This document shows positions 36,999 through 45,348 of a DNA stretch of 64,000 bases, piece after piece. The stretch comes from Burkholderia sp. PAMC 26561 (GTDB lineage Bacteria; Pseudomonadota; Gammaproteobacteria; Burkholderiales; Burkholderiaceae), in assembly GCF_001557535.2 (NCBI RefSeq), contig NZ_CP014307.1, positions 682,001-746,000 of the forward strand, written 5' to 3'. Each line of letters opens with the position of its first letter. Position 1 is the stretch's first letter. A program made the translations under genes and the position numbers. The notes below the pieces were generated by a model, which worked only from the letters and a program-made list of their open reading frames with translations, did no database searches and was not told where the DNA came from.

Positions 36999-37322
36999 CT
37001 ATCGCTTCGTGGAGCTTCGCCGGGTTCGTTCGTAGAAGCCGGGCGGCTTGGTCCTCACCCAGTCGACGAACTTGCGGACATCGTCATTGGCGAGCAACGC
37101 CTGGACGGTCGAATATTCCTTCGCGAGCTGACCTTCGCTAAAAAGCGCGTGCAATTGCCTGTGGCAGACCCGATGCAGCACCGCGACGTCCTTGCCCCCC
37201 TTCGACTTGGGCACGAGGTGATGTTCGTCGCGCTGGCTTGCCGGAACCGCCCGGCCGCATAGCGCGCAGGATCCATCGGCGGCGGGTGGTTTGTACCAGG
37301 GCTCGGGGACGCGTTTTGCCAT
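36999..37322 (-). CDS. Small HNH endonuclease-domain protein
   Basis: A 107-residue protein. A zinc-finger-like HNH core is clear: Cys19 and Cys22 (CALCGR), then DEHHLVPKSKGG with the His-His pair, and LHRVCHRQLHAL, which brings the second Cys and the last histidines. This is a free-standing HNH protein of the YisB/DUF type, with unknown targets. No terminase, restriction or homing context is around it, so a defence or mobile role is not supported. Confidence 0.82.
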   Translation of the reverse strand: MAKRVPEPWYKPPAADGSCALCGRAVPASQRDEHHLVPKSKGGKDVAVLHRVCHRQLHALFSEGQLAKEYSTVQALLANDDVRKFVDWVRTKPPGFYERTRRSSTKR

Positions 37323-37335
37323 AGCGGAAAATTAT

Positions 37336-38250
37336 TTACGCCCGTTCCAGATACCTCGAAAGCCCCGCCCGCGTTAGCGCAGCCTCGCCTTCCACCCACT
37401 TGGCAAACTCGCTCAATACCTTCGATGCCGCCGGGCGTTCCGGATAAATCAGGTAATACGAAGCTCCGCTCGGCACGCAAAGCGAAAACGGCGTGACGAT
37501 CCGTTGCGCGAGCAAATCCTCTTCGATCAACGACAAATCCCCGATCGTCACGCCCAAGCCCTGCATCGCTGATGAAATCGCAAGGTCGAGCGTGTCGAAG
37601 TGCTGCGCTTTCGCCGACGGCAATCCACGATACCCATAAGCTGCAAGCCACCTCAGCCAGTCGCGCCGGTCGCGTGTGGGATGCAGCAGGGTTTGTTCGG
37701 CGAGGTCGTCCGGCGTGATGTCTCGCGTCACGCGCTTGAGCAAACCAGGCGCGCAGACGGGCGTCAGGACTTCGTCGAAGAGATGATGCGAACTCACGCC
37801 CTTCAGCGCCGGCTGACCGAAAACGATGGCGGCATCGAATTGCTCGGCGTTGAATTCCACCCCATGGGACACCGCCGCCGTCACCTCGATCACCAGTTCC
37901 GGCCTCTCGTTCTGCAGACGGATCACGCGCGGCAAGATCCAGCGCATGGCGCACGTCGGGCATTTCACGCGCAAGGTGCCTGACTGCGCGCCGCTGCGCT
38001 CGAGCGCTTCGGTGATCTGCGCAAGCGCCTGCTGCACAGGCGCGAGCAGCATGGCGCCGTTCGGCGTGAGCGCCAGGCCGCGCGGCTGGCGCACGAAGAG
38101 CGCATACCCCAGATGCGCCTCCAGCCCGGAAATTTGCCGGCTGACGGCGCCTTGCGTGACATTGAGCAGATCGGCGGCGCGCGTAAAGTTGAGGCGCTGC
38201 GCAACGACGGCAAACGTCTTCAGGACATCGAGAGAAGGCAGCGGTTTCAT
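37336..38250 (-). CDS. LysR-family regulator divergent from methionine aminotransferase
   Basis: A 304-residue LysR regulator (GcvA-like subgroup). The helix-turn-helix NFTRAADLLNVTQGAVSRQI lies at residues about 21-40, followed by the co-inducer domain (TLRVKCPTCAMRWILPRV). The ATG at 38250 is preferred over a short N-terminal extension because AAGG lies upstream and the family starts here. It is divergent from the aminotransferase across a 123-bp gap that contains a GACAA-N8-TTGTC inverted repeat, a possible LysR site. Confidence 0.9.
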   Translation of the reverse strand: MKPLPSLDVLKTFAVVAQRLNFTRAADLLNVTQGAVSRQISGLEAHLGYALFVRQPRGLALTPNGAMLLAPVQQALAQITEALERSGAQSGTLRVKCPTCAMRWILPRVIRLQNERPELVIEVTAAVSHGVEFNAEQFDAAIVFGQPALKGVSSHHLFDEVLTPVCAPGLLKRVTRDITPDDLAEQTLLHPTRDRRDWLRWLAAYGYRGLPSAKAQHFDTLDLAISSAMQGLGVTIGDLSLIEEDLLAQRIVTPFSLCVPSGASYYLIYPERPAASKVLSEFAKWVEGEAALTRAGLSRYLERA

Positions 38251-38373
38251 TGGGGAACCTTGTGAGCCATGAGCGGCAGGCATGGCTAGTATGACAAACT
38301 TTCGATTGTCGGCGGTTAATGACTGCTGTCGAATGATCGTCGGTATATGAATTCAGTCTTACGGAGATTTGTC

Positions 38374-39528
38374 GTGAAAAGTGCCTGGACCCCTCAATCG
38401 AAGCTGCCCGCTGTCGGCACGACCATTTTTACCGTGATCGGCCAGCTTGCCGAGGAACATCACGCGCTGAATCTCTCGCAAGGCGCACCGAACTTCGCGC
38501 CCGATCCGAAGCTCGTGGAAAGCGCCGCGCGAGCCATGCGCGCGGGGCATAACCAGTACGCGCCCATGTCCGGCGTTCACGCGCTGCGCGACGCGCTCGC
38601 GCTGAAAACGCAAAAGCTCTACGGCGCGAGCTACGATCCGGCAAGCGAAATCACCGTGGTCGCGAGCGCGAGCGAAGGCCTGTACGCAACCATCAGCGCG
38701 CTCGTGCATCCCGGCGACGAAGTCATCTACTTCGAACCTTCCTTCGACAGCTACGGCCCGATCGTCCAGTTGCAGGGCGCGACGCCCGTTGCGATCAAAC
38801 TTTCGCCGGTGGATTTTCACATCGACTGGGACGAAGTTCAGGCCGCCGTCACGCCGCGCACGCGCATGATCATCGTCAATTCGCCGCATAATCCGTCGGG
38901 CAGCGCGTTCACGAGTGTGGATATCGAGCGCCTCACCGCGCTTACGCGTGACTCGAAGATCATCGTGTTGTCGGACGAAGTGTATGAGCACGTGGTCTTC
39001 GACGGCGCCCTGCATCACAGCATGGCGCGTTATCCGGCACTGGCCGAGCGCAGCGTGATCGTGTCGTCGTTCGGCAAGTCGTATCACGTGACCGGGTGGC
39101 GCGTCGGCTTCACGCTCGCCCCGGCGGAACTGACCAACGAGATCCGCAAGGTCCATCAGTTCATGACATTTTCCGCCGATACCCCCATGCAGATCGCGTT
39201 CGCCGAAGCACTCGGCGACGAATCGAGCTATCTGGGCCTCGGCGCGTTCTATCAAAAGAAACGCGACTTGCTGGCCGAGTCGCTTGCCGGTTCGCGTTTC
39301 GAACTGCTGCCGAGCGCGGGCAGCTTTTTCCTGCTGGCCCGCTTCGGTGCGTTCTCCGATGAAACCGACAGCGACTTCGTGCTGCGCCTGATCCGTGAAA
39401 CGCGTGTCGCTACAATCCCGCTATCCGCGTTCTACACCGACGGCACCGACAACCGCATCATCCGCCTGAGCTTCGCGAAGGACGACGACACGTTGCGCGA
39501 AGGCGCGCGCCGTTTGTGCGCGGTTTGA
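38374..39528 (+). CDS. Methionine aminotransferase-like PLP enzyme
   Basis: A 384-residue class I aminotransferase. The PLP-lysine motif SSFGKSYHVTGWRVGF is intact, with upstream SPHNPSG (Asn) and ILSDEVYEHVVF (Asp, Tyr), and a final Arg in NRIIRLSFAK that binds the substrate carboxylate. The start is GTG because GGAG lies seven bases before it; an in-frame ATG nine codons earlier has no such site. The family (YbdL-like) handles methionine, glutamine or aromatic amino acids. The binding-protein gene follows by 31 bases. Confidence 0.9.
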   Translation: MKSAWTPQSKLPAVGTTIFTVIGQLAEEHHALNLSQGAPNFAPDPKLVESAARAMRAGHNQYAPMSGVHALRDALALKTQKLYGASYDPASEITVVASASEGLYATISALVHPGDEVIYFEPSFDSYGPIVQLQGATPVAIKLSPVDFHIDWDEVQAAVTPRTRMIIVNSPHNPSGSAFTSVDIERLTALTRDSKIIVLSDEVYEHVVFDGALHHSMARYPALAERSVIVSSFGKSYHVTGWRVGFTLAPAELTNEIRKVHQFMTFSADTPMQIAFAEALGDESSYLGLGAFYQKKRDLLAESLAGSRFELLPSAGSFFLLARFGAFSDETDSDFVLRLIRETRVATIPLSAFYTDGTDNRIIRLSFAKDDDTLREGARRLCAV

Positions 39529-39559
39529 ATTCATCGATACTCAAAGGGAGATACATCAT

Positions 39560-40357
39560 ATGAAGAAGCGCCTTCACGCACTGGCCGGCGCCATGCTGGT
39601 TGCGGCATCGTTGTGCACGACGGCAACCGCTTTCGCCGCCGATTCCGACACGCTGCGCTACGGCATCGAGGCGCAATATCCGCCGTTCGAATCGAAGTCG
39701 GCATCGGGTGAATTGCAGGGACTGGATATTGATATCGGCAACGCTGTGTGTGCCGCGGCCAAGATGAAATGCGCGTGGGTCGAGACCTCGTTCGACGGCC
39801 TGATTCCCGCGCTGCAAGGCCGCAAGTTCGACGCCATCAACTCCGCGATGAACGCCACCGATCAACGCCGCCAGGCCATCGACTTCACAAGTATCGTGTA
39901 TCACGTGCCGACGCAACTGATCGCCAAGACGGGTAGCGGCCTCACGCCCACGCCTGAGTCGCTGAAGGGCAAGAACATCGGCGTGCTGGCGGGGTCGGTT
40001 CAGGAGACGTTTGCGAAGGCGCATTGGGCGAATGCGGGCGTGAACGTGGTGGCGTACCAGGACCAGAACCAGGCTTATACGGACCTGAAGGCCGGGCGTC
40101 TGGACGGCACGCTCGTGATGTCGGCTGCGGGTCAATCGGGCTTTTTATCGAAACCGGATGGCGCGGGTTACGCATTCGCGGGCGGTCCCGTGCACGATGA
40201 AAAAATCCTGGGCAGCGGCATTGCGTTCGGCATCCGCAAGGGCGACAAGGCGCTGAAGCAACGCCTGGACACAGCCATCGCGAAGTTGCAAGCTGACGGA
40301 ACTATCGCCAGGGCAGCAAAGAAACATCTCGGCGATATCGACGTGTCGGTTAAATGA
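39560..40357 (+). CDS. Polar amino acid ABC substrate-binding protein
   Basis: A 265-residue periplasmic protein with a signal peptide (residues 1-26, ending AFAA). The family pattern includes LRYGIEAQYPPFE, GLDIDIGNAVCAA, WVETSFDGLIPALQ and GKNIGVLAGSVQE, characteristic of ArgT/HisJ-like binding proteins of basic amino acids. It has no permease or ATPase next to it but follows an aminotransferase in one likely transcript, suggesting linked uptake and use of an amino acid. RBS AGGGAG. Confidence 0.92.
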   Translation: MKKRLHALAGAMLVAASLCTTATAFAADSDTLRYGIEAQYPPFESKSASGELQGLDIDIGNAVCAAAKMKCAWVETSFDGLIPALQGRKFDAINSAMNATDQRRQAIDFTSIVYHVPTQLIAKTGSGLTPTPESLKGKNIGVLAGSVQETFAKAHWANAGVNVVAYQDQNQAYTDLKAGRLDGTLVMSAAGQSGFLSKPDGAGYAFAGGPVHDEKILGSGIAFGIRKGDKALKQRLDTAIAKLQADGTIARAAKKHLGDIDVSVK

Positions 40358-40523
40358 AAGCGTTTCGGATCTGAATGAAAGTATTGTGGTCAGCGCGGTT
40401 TATTGAACGCTGGCACACTAGCGGCAATTCGTTGCTATGACATTCATTGTCGTAGCATCCATTGATGCTTTAGCACCGCCGGCCGCATGGGTTCTCCGTG
40501 TGGCCGCTTTATCTGGATCTGCC

Positions 40524-42098
40524 ATGAGCACTGCGCCTGCTGCCGCACCCGCTGCGCCTGCCCCGCCTGAACCTCTCAAAGGCGGGCAACTTGTCCTTGC
40601 GACCGTCGCCGTGGCCCTTGCCACGTTCATGAATGTGCTCGATTCATCGATTGCGAACGTCGCCATTCCGACCATATCCGGCAATCTGGGCGTGTCCGTG
40701 GACGAAGGCACGTGGGTCGTCACCGTGTTTGCCGCGGCCAATGCGGTATCGATTCCGCTGACCGGCTGGCTGACCCAGCGCATCGGGCAGATCAAGTTGT
40801 TTGTCGGCGCGATTATTTTATTCGTGATCTCTTCGTGGCTTTGCGGACTCGCGCCGACACTGCCGATCCTGCTCGCCGCCCGCGTGTTGCAAGGCGCCGT
40901 TGCCGGGCCGCTGATTCCGCTTTCGCAAGCCATCTTGCTGGGCTCTTATCCAAAGGAGAAAGCGTCCATGGCGCTTTCCCTCTGGGCGATGACCGCGGTG
41001 GTCGGCCCCATTGCGGGTCCGGCGTTAGGCGGCTGGATCACCGACAGTTACTCGTGGTCGTGGATCTTTTATATCAACATCCCGGTGGGATTATTCGCCG
41101 CAAGCGTGACGTGGTTCATCTACCGCAAACGTGAATCGGCGACGCGCAAAGCGCCTATCGATACGGTCGGATTGATGCTGCTGATCGCATGGGTGGCATG
41201 CCTGCAGATCATGCTCGACAAAGGCCGCGACCTCGACTGGTTTTCATCGCCGCTGGTCGTCTGGCTCGGGATCATCGCGATAATCGCGTTCGCGTTCTTC
41301 GTGGTCTGGGAATTGACCGAAAAAAATCCCGTGGTGGATCTGCGTTTGTTCGCGGGACGCAATTTCTTTGGCGGCACGGTTGCCATTTCCGTGGCGTATG
41401 GCGTGTTCTTCGGTAACCTCGTTTTGCTGCCGCAATGGATGCAGCAGTACCTGAATTACCGTTCCGTGGACGCCGGGCTCGTCACCGCACCTTTGGGCAT
41501 TTTCGCGGTGATTCTCGCCCCGGTCATGGGCAAGGTATTGCCGCGCACCGACGCACGCGTGGTCGCGACCATGGCGTTTGTCGGCTTCGCGATCGTGTTT
41601 TATATGCGCTCGAAGTACGTGATCGAAATCGATACATGGCATCTGGTTCTGCCCACGCTGTTGCAGGGCATTCCAATGGCGCTGTTCTTCGTGCCGCTGA
41701 CGTCGATCATCTTGTCGGGATTGCCGCCTTCCAAGATTCCGGCGGCGGCGGGTTTATCGAATTTCGCCCGGGTTTTTTGCGGCGCCGTAGGCACGTCGTT
41801 GTGCGGTAACGCGTGGACCGACCGGATTGCCCTTCATCACGAACGGCTGACCGAGCAGGCGAATGCCAATAATCCGGCCTTCATGGCGTCGCTTCAGGCT
41901 TCGCAGAACACATTGCATGTCAACGAAGCCCAGGCGCGTGGATTGTTCGACTTCACCGTGAACACCCAGGCCGCGATGATGGGACTCAACGACATCTTCT
42001 TTGCGTCCGCGGTGATCTTCATCCTGATCATTCCGCTGATCTGGATCACCAAGCGCGCGAAAGGCGGCGGTGGTGGCGCGGCGGCCGGCGCGCATTGA
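40524..42098 (+). CDS. DHA2-family MFS efflux transporter, EmrB-like
   Basis: A 524-residue 14-helix drug-efflux MFS protein. Helix 1 has LDSSIANVAIPTISG, the typical D-x-x-I-V-N-V-A-L-P motif, and motif C is PIAGPALGGWITD. A 20-residue Ala/Pro-rich tail precedes the first helix. The ATG at 40524 fits the family start; an upstream ATG extends into unrelated sequence. No EmrA-type membrane-fusion gene or TolC homologue is adjacent. It converges on a second DHA2 gene across a terminator. Confidence 0.9.
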   Translation: MSTAPAAAPAAPAPPEPLKGGQLVLATVAVALATFMNVLDSSIANVAIPTISGNLGVSVDEGTWVVTVFAAANAVSIPLTGWLTQRIGQIKLFVGAIILFVISSWLCGLAPTLPILLAARVLQGAVAGPLIPLSQAILLGSYPKEKASMALSLWAMTAVVGPIAGPALGGWITDSYSWSWIFYINIPVGLFAASVTWFIYRKRESATRKAPIDTVGLMLLIAWVACLQIMLDKGRDLDWFSSPLVVWLGIIAIIAFAFFVVWELTEKNPVVDLRLFAGRNFFGGTVAISVAYGVFFGNLVLLPQWMQQYLNYRSVDAGLVTAPLGIFAVILAPVMGKVLPRTDARVVATMAFVGFAIVFYMRSKYVIEIDTWHLVLPTLLQGIPMALFFVPLTSIILSGLPPSKIPAAAGLSNFARVFCGAVGTSLCGNAWTDRIALHHERLTEQANANNPAFMASLQASQNTLHVNEAQARGLFDFTVNTQAAMMGLNDIFFASAVIFILIIPLIWITKRAKGGGGGAAAGAH

Positions 42099-42109
42099 GG
42101 TTTGAGATA

Positions 42110-42139
42110 GGGCTCGTTGATCCATAACGAGCCCTGCTA
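42110..42139. terminator. Bidirectional terminator between convergent efflux genes
   Basis: GGGCTCGTT-GATCCAT-AACGAGCCC forms a perfect 9-bp stem in the short gap between the two DHA2 genes, with CTACTTTTT on the plus-strand side. Confidence 0.88.
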
Positions 42140-43714
42140 CTTTTTAAACGTGATGTGCGAAACCCGCCGCACCATCAGCACCGCCGACAAGGCAGCCACT
42201 GCAGTCAGCAGCACGCCTATATGAATCGATTGCACGAGAACTTCACGCGCGCTTTCGATCAGCGCCGGGCCGTCCAGTCCAACGGGCGCAAGATCGGCAA
42301 GAAGCTTGGAGCGCAAGGCTGTATCGATAAGAATGCGCGGATCGTTGAATCGCGGCAGCCACGCGGTACTTGCCGGCTCGCCCAACACGCGAAGCGTGCG
42401 CGTGATGACATCGCGATAATGATGCTGAACGATCGTCGCGACCACACTGGTTCCGAGCATCCCGCCGACCATGCGCGTGGATTGCAATAACGCCGTGGTA
42501 ATGCCGAACCGCTCGCGCCCGGCGATTTCCTGTCCGAATACATTCAGGTTGTTCAGGATGAAACCCAGTCCGACGCCGATGCCGGCCATCGGTATCTCGA
42601 TCCAGACATGCGGCGTCGATGCATTCGCAAACGAAAGCCCGATGCACGCAAACAACAGCAACGTAAAGCCGATGGAAAGGATCATGGTCGGCTTGCGCAA
42701 ATGAATCACGATCCGCGTGTTGATAAAGCTGCCAATCGCGATAAACATCGCAATCGGCGTGGCGAGCAACCCGGCTTGCTGCGGCGACAAACCAAAGCCG
42801 CCCTGCAACAATAACGGCGCGAAAAAGATCAGCGAAAACATCACGAATCCGGACAGCACGGACAGCGTGAACAGGGTCACAAGTTGCGGGTCCTTGAACA
42901 GATCGAGCGGAATGATCGGATGCGTCGCGCGGCGCTCGCACATCAATAACGCTGCGGCGCCGATCACCACGCATATCGCGAGAACGATGTTGCCGGTCGT
43001 CAGTCCGCTCTTCGGCACGCCTTCAATGAATGCCTGCAATCCGCCGAGAACGAGCGCCACGAGCGCCGCTCCCATCCAGTCGATTTTCACCGCGCCCTGA
43101 CGTGGCCGCCGATAGTTCGGCAAATGCGCCCAGATGAAATAAAACGCGGCGATGCCCACCGGCAAGTTGATGAGAAACGTGGAACGCCATCCCCAGTCCT
43201 CGCTCATCCAGCCGCCGAGCGACGGCCCCGCCGCCGTGCCAATGCCGTACGACGCCGCCATGACTACTTGCCAGCGCACGCGCAAACGGGCATCGGGGAA
43301 AAGATCGGGTATCGATGCAAACGCGGTACCCACCATCATGCCGCCGCCGACGCCCTGCAAGCCGCGCGCGATGACCAGGAACAACATGTCGTTCGCCACG
43401 CCGCATAGCACTGATGCCACCGTGAACGTGACCACCGCGGCGATCACGAAACGCTTGCGGCCGAAATAATCGCCAAGCCGACCGAACACCGGCACCGTCA
43501 CCACCGAAGCCAGCAGATACGCGCTCGCAATCCACGCGTAGTACTCGAAGCCATGCAGTTCCGCGACGATGGACGGCAACGCCGTACTCACCACGGTCTG
43601 GTCCAGTGCAACGAGCATGTTGACGAGACCGATGCCGAGCATCGCTAAGAGGGCGTTTCGAAAAGGAAGGGGTGATGCGGTATGCGGATCGGTACTGGCG
43701 GCGGCTTGGGACAC
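42137..43714 (-). CDS. DHA2-family MFS efflux transporter
   Basis: A 525-residue 14-helix MFS protein with LVALDQTVVSTALPSIVAE in helix 1, motif A GRLGDYFGRKRF and motif C AAGPSLGGWMSE. It is a different branch from the EmrB-like gene it converges on (MDR/QacA-like, with motif A intact and a C-terminal membrane extension). The start is GTG, with no convincing ribosome binding site; the family start supports it. Drug or metabolite export is inferred from family. Confidence 0.88.
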   Translation of the reverse strand: MSQAAASTDPHTASPLPFRNALLAMLGIGLVNMLVALDQTVVSTALPSIVAELHGFEYYAWIASAYLLASVVTVPVFGRLGDYFGRKRFVIAAVVTFTVASVLCGVANDMLFLVIARGLQGVGGGMMVGTAFASIPDLFPDARLRVRWQVVMAASYGIGTAAGPSLGGWMSEDWGWRSTFLINLPVGIAAFYFIWAHLPNYRRPRQGAVKIDWMGAALVALVLGGLQAFIEGVPKSGLTTGNIVLAICVVIGAAALLMCERRATHPIIPLDLFKDPQLVTLFTLSVLSGFVMFSLIFFAPLLLQGGFGLSPQQAGLLATPIAMFIAIGSFINTRIVIHLRKPTMILSIGFTLLLFACIGLSFANASTPHVWIEIPMAGIGVGLGFILNNLNVFGQEIAGRERFGITTALLQSTRMVGGMLGTSVVATIVQHHYRDVITRTLRVLGEPASTAWLPRFNDPRILIDTALRSKLLADLAPVGLDGPALIESAREVLVQSIHIGVLLTAVAALSAVLMVRRVSHITFKK

Positions 43715-43878
43715 GGGCAGAAAGTGGGCAGATGATCAAAGGCGAGGGGTGAATTGTATGCCGCCATTAAGTCTTCCTCCGCGTATCGGCGCCGCGACGG
43801 CGAGTGCAGAATGGAACGATCGGCAATAAATACAGTCGGACGATTGAAAGCCACGCTTAACCGCAGAAGGAGAATCGC

Positions 43879-44358
43879 ATGTTCACTCGAATAGTCGTCG
43901 CTATCGATGGCAGCCGTACTTCCAGCCGCGCATTTAATACCGCGCTCGAACTCGCCGTCACACATCACGCGGTGCTGCAGCCGTTCTACGTGATCGAAGA
44001 GGCCCCCATCTACTACGATGTCCCCGGCTACGATCCCTCGATCCTGCGTACCCAGCTTGCGGATCAAGGCGCCACGCTCGCCGCCGAAACCAACGCAGCG
44101 ATGAAACAGCGCGGGATGGAAGGCCAGGTCCTGGTGAGTGAAGCGTCGTCAGTGGAAGATGTGGCCGAGCTCGTTCTCAAGGCCGCGACCGCATTCAACG
44201 CCGACCTCCTCGTAATGGGCACGCACGGGCGCAAGGGATTCCAGCGGCTGATTCTTGGCAGCGTGGCGGAGCGGTGTCTCCGGCAGGCAACCCTGCCGGT
44301 GCTGCTGATTCCTTCGGCAGCGGGAGGCGAAGACGTCGCAGCTCAGGTCGCGGCTTAG
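43879..44358 (+). CDS. Universal stress protein, UspA family
   Basis: A 159-residue single-domain USP. The N terminus MFTRIVVAIDGS and the nucleotide-binding motif G-x-x-G-x9-G-S (in GRKGFQRLILGS) place it in the ATP-binding class. RBS AAGGAGAATCGC is strong. It precedes an FNR-type regulator on the same strand by 155 bases. USPs near FNR genes are often induced by low oxygen, but I see no FNR box in its own promoter. Confidence 0.93.
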   Translation: MFTRIVVAIDGSRTSSRAFNTALELAVTHHAVLQPFYVIEEAPIYYDVPGYDPSILRTQLADQGATLAAETNAAMKQRGMEGQVLVSEASSVEDVAELVLKAATAFNADLLVMGTHGRKGFQRLILGSVAERCLRQATLPVLLIPSAAGGEDVAAQVAA

Positions 44359-44467
44359 GCGTTGGAGCAGTCATGCGCGCGGGGCCCCGTGGCGCCGCGC
44401 CATTGCAACAAATTGTCCGCGACGTTCTGCCGCCGGATTTTGCATGGTATCAATGGGACAATTTTCC

Positions 44468-44481
44468 TTGTTACAGATCAA
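44468..44481. promoter_or_regulatory. Near-consensus FNR box upstream of the FNR-type gene
   Basis: TTGTT-ACAG-ATCAA matches the FNR consensus half-sites in nine of ten positions. It is centred about 39 bases before the start codon, so it probably lies at or downstream of the -35/-10 region, which would fit autorepression by the encoded regulator. Confidence 0.7.
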
Positions 44482-44513
44482 GGTTCTAAATTGTTCTTAT
44501 AGCCGAGCACGCC

Positions 44514-45248
44514 ATGCAGACCTTGCACGAGACTTCCGCATCAGCACATTCCGCCGGCCCGCGCCACGCCGCGCACTGTTCGACATGCTCGTTGCGGCAG
44601 TACTGCATGCCAGAAGGCCTGTCCGCCACCGATACCGACAAGCTGCAGTCGGTCATCGTCAATGCGCGCAACATCAGGCGCGGCGAAACGCTGTTCCGTA
44701 TCGGCGATACATTCGATGCGCTTTACGCCATTCGCTCCGGTTCACTCAAGACGGTCGTGACGAGCGCGAATGGCCGCGATCAGGTCATGGGTCTGCACCT
44801 GGGCGGCGACGCGCTGGGGCTGGAAGGTTTCGAGAACGGCCATCACGCGTGCCGCGCCGTAGCGCTGGAAGACAGTTCTGTCTGCGTCGTCCCCTTGTCC
44901 GCTTTCGAACGCGCGTGCCGCGAGACCATTGCCATTCAGCGGCGGCTGCTGCAGTTGCTCAGCCGTGAAGTCGTCCGCAAATCGACACAGACCGTAATTC
45001 TCGGCACCTTGCGCGCCGACGAACGTGTCGCCGCGCTGCTTCTCGACATCTCTTCGCGCCTCACGCGCCGCGGGTACGCCGGGAACGAATTCAACCTGCG
45101 TTTTACACGCGACGACATGGGCAGTTTTCTCGGCATCACGCTGGAAACCGTCAGCAGGACCCTCTCGCGTTTTCAGGCGAAAGGCCTGCTTCGCACAGAC
45201 GGCAAATTGATCCATATCCTCGACTTCGACGGACTGCGCGCCGTCTGA
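44514..45248 (+). CDS. fnr: FNR-type oxygen-sensing transcription factor
   Basis: A 244-residue Crp/Fnr regulator. Four cysteines that can bind a [4Fe-4S] cluster are present: Cys22, Cys25 and Cys31 in HCSTCSLRQYC, and Cys113, placed as in E. coli FNR. The cNMP-like barrel (about 60-150) leads to the helix-turn-helix with the recognition helix TLETVSRTLSRF, carrying the E-x-x-S-R that reads TTGAT. It should sense oxygen loss and switch respiratory genes. The near-consensus site before its own start suggests autoregulation. Confidence 0.93.
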   Translation: MQTLHETSASAHSAGPRHAAHCSTCSLRQYCMPEGLSATDTDKLQSVIVNARNIRRGETLFRIGDTFDALYAIRSGSLKTVVTSANGRDQVMGLHLGGDALGLEGFENGHHACRAVALEDSSVCVVPLSAFERACRETIAIQRRLLQLLSREVVRKSTQTVILGTLRADERVAALLLDISSRLTRRGYAGNEFNLRFTRDDMGSFLGITLETVSRTLSRFQAKGLLRTDGKLIHILDFDGLRAV

Positions 45249-45348
45249 AGAATACCGCTCATGCGGTTCACGGGCGGTTCAAGCAGGTCGGGCATGTCCT
45301 CTGCTACGATTTATCGTTTCGCACGGCCACTGCCCGGAGAAAAGAGCG

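Noticed and set aside
36999..37322. HNH protein as part of a phage or defence island
   Set aside because: No terminase, restriction, toxin or integrase gene is near; it stands among ordinary metabolic and regulatory genes.
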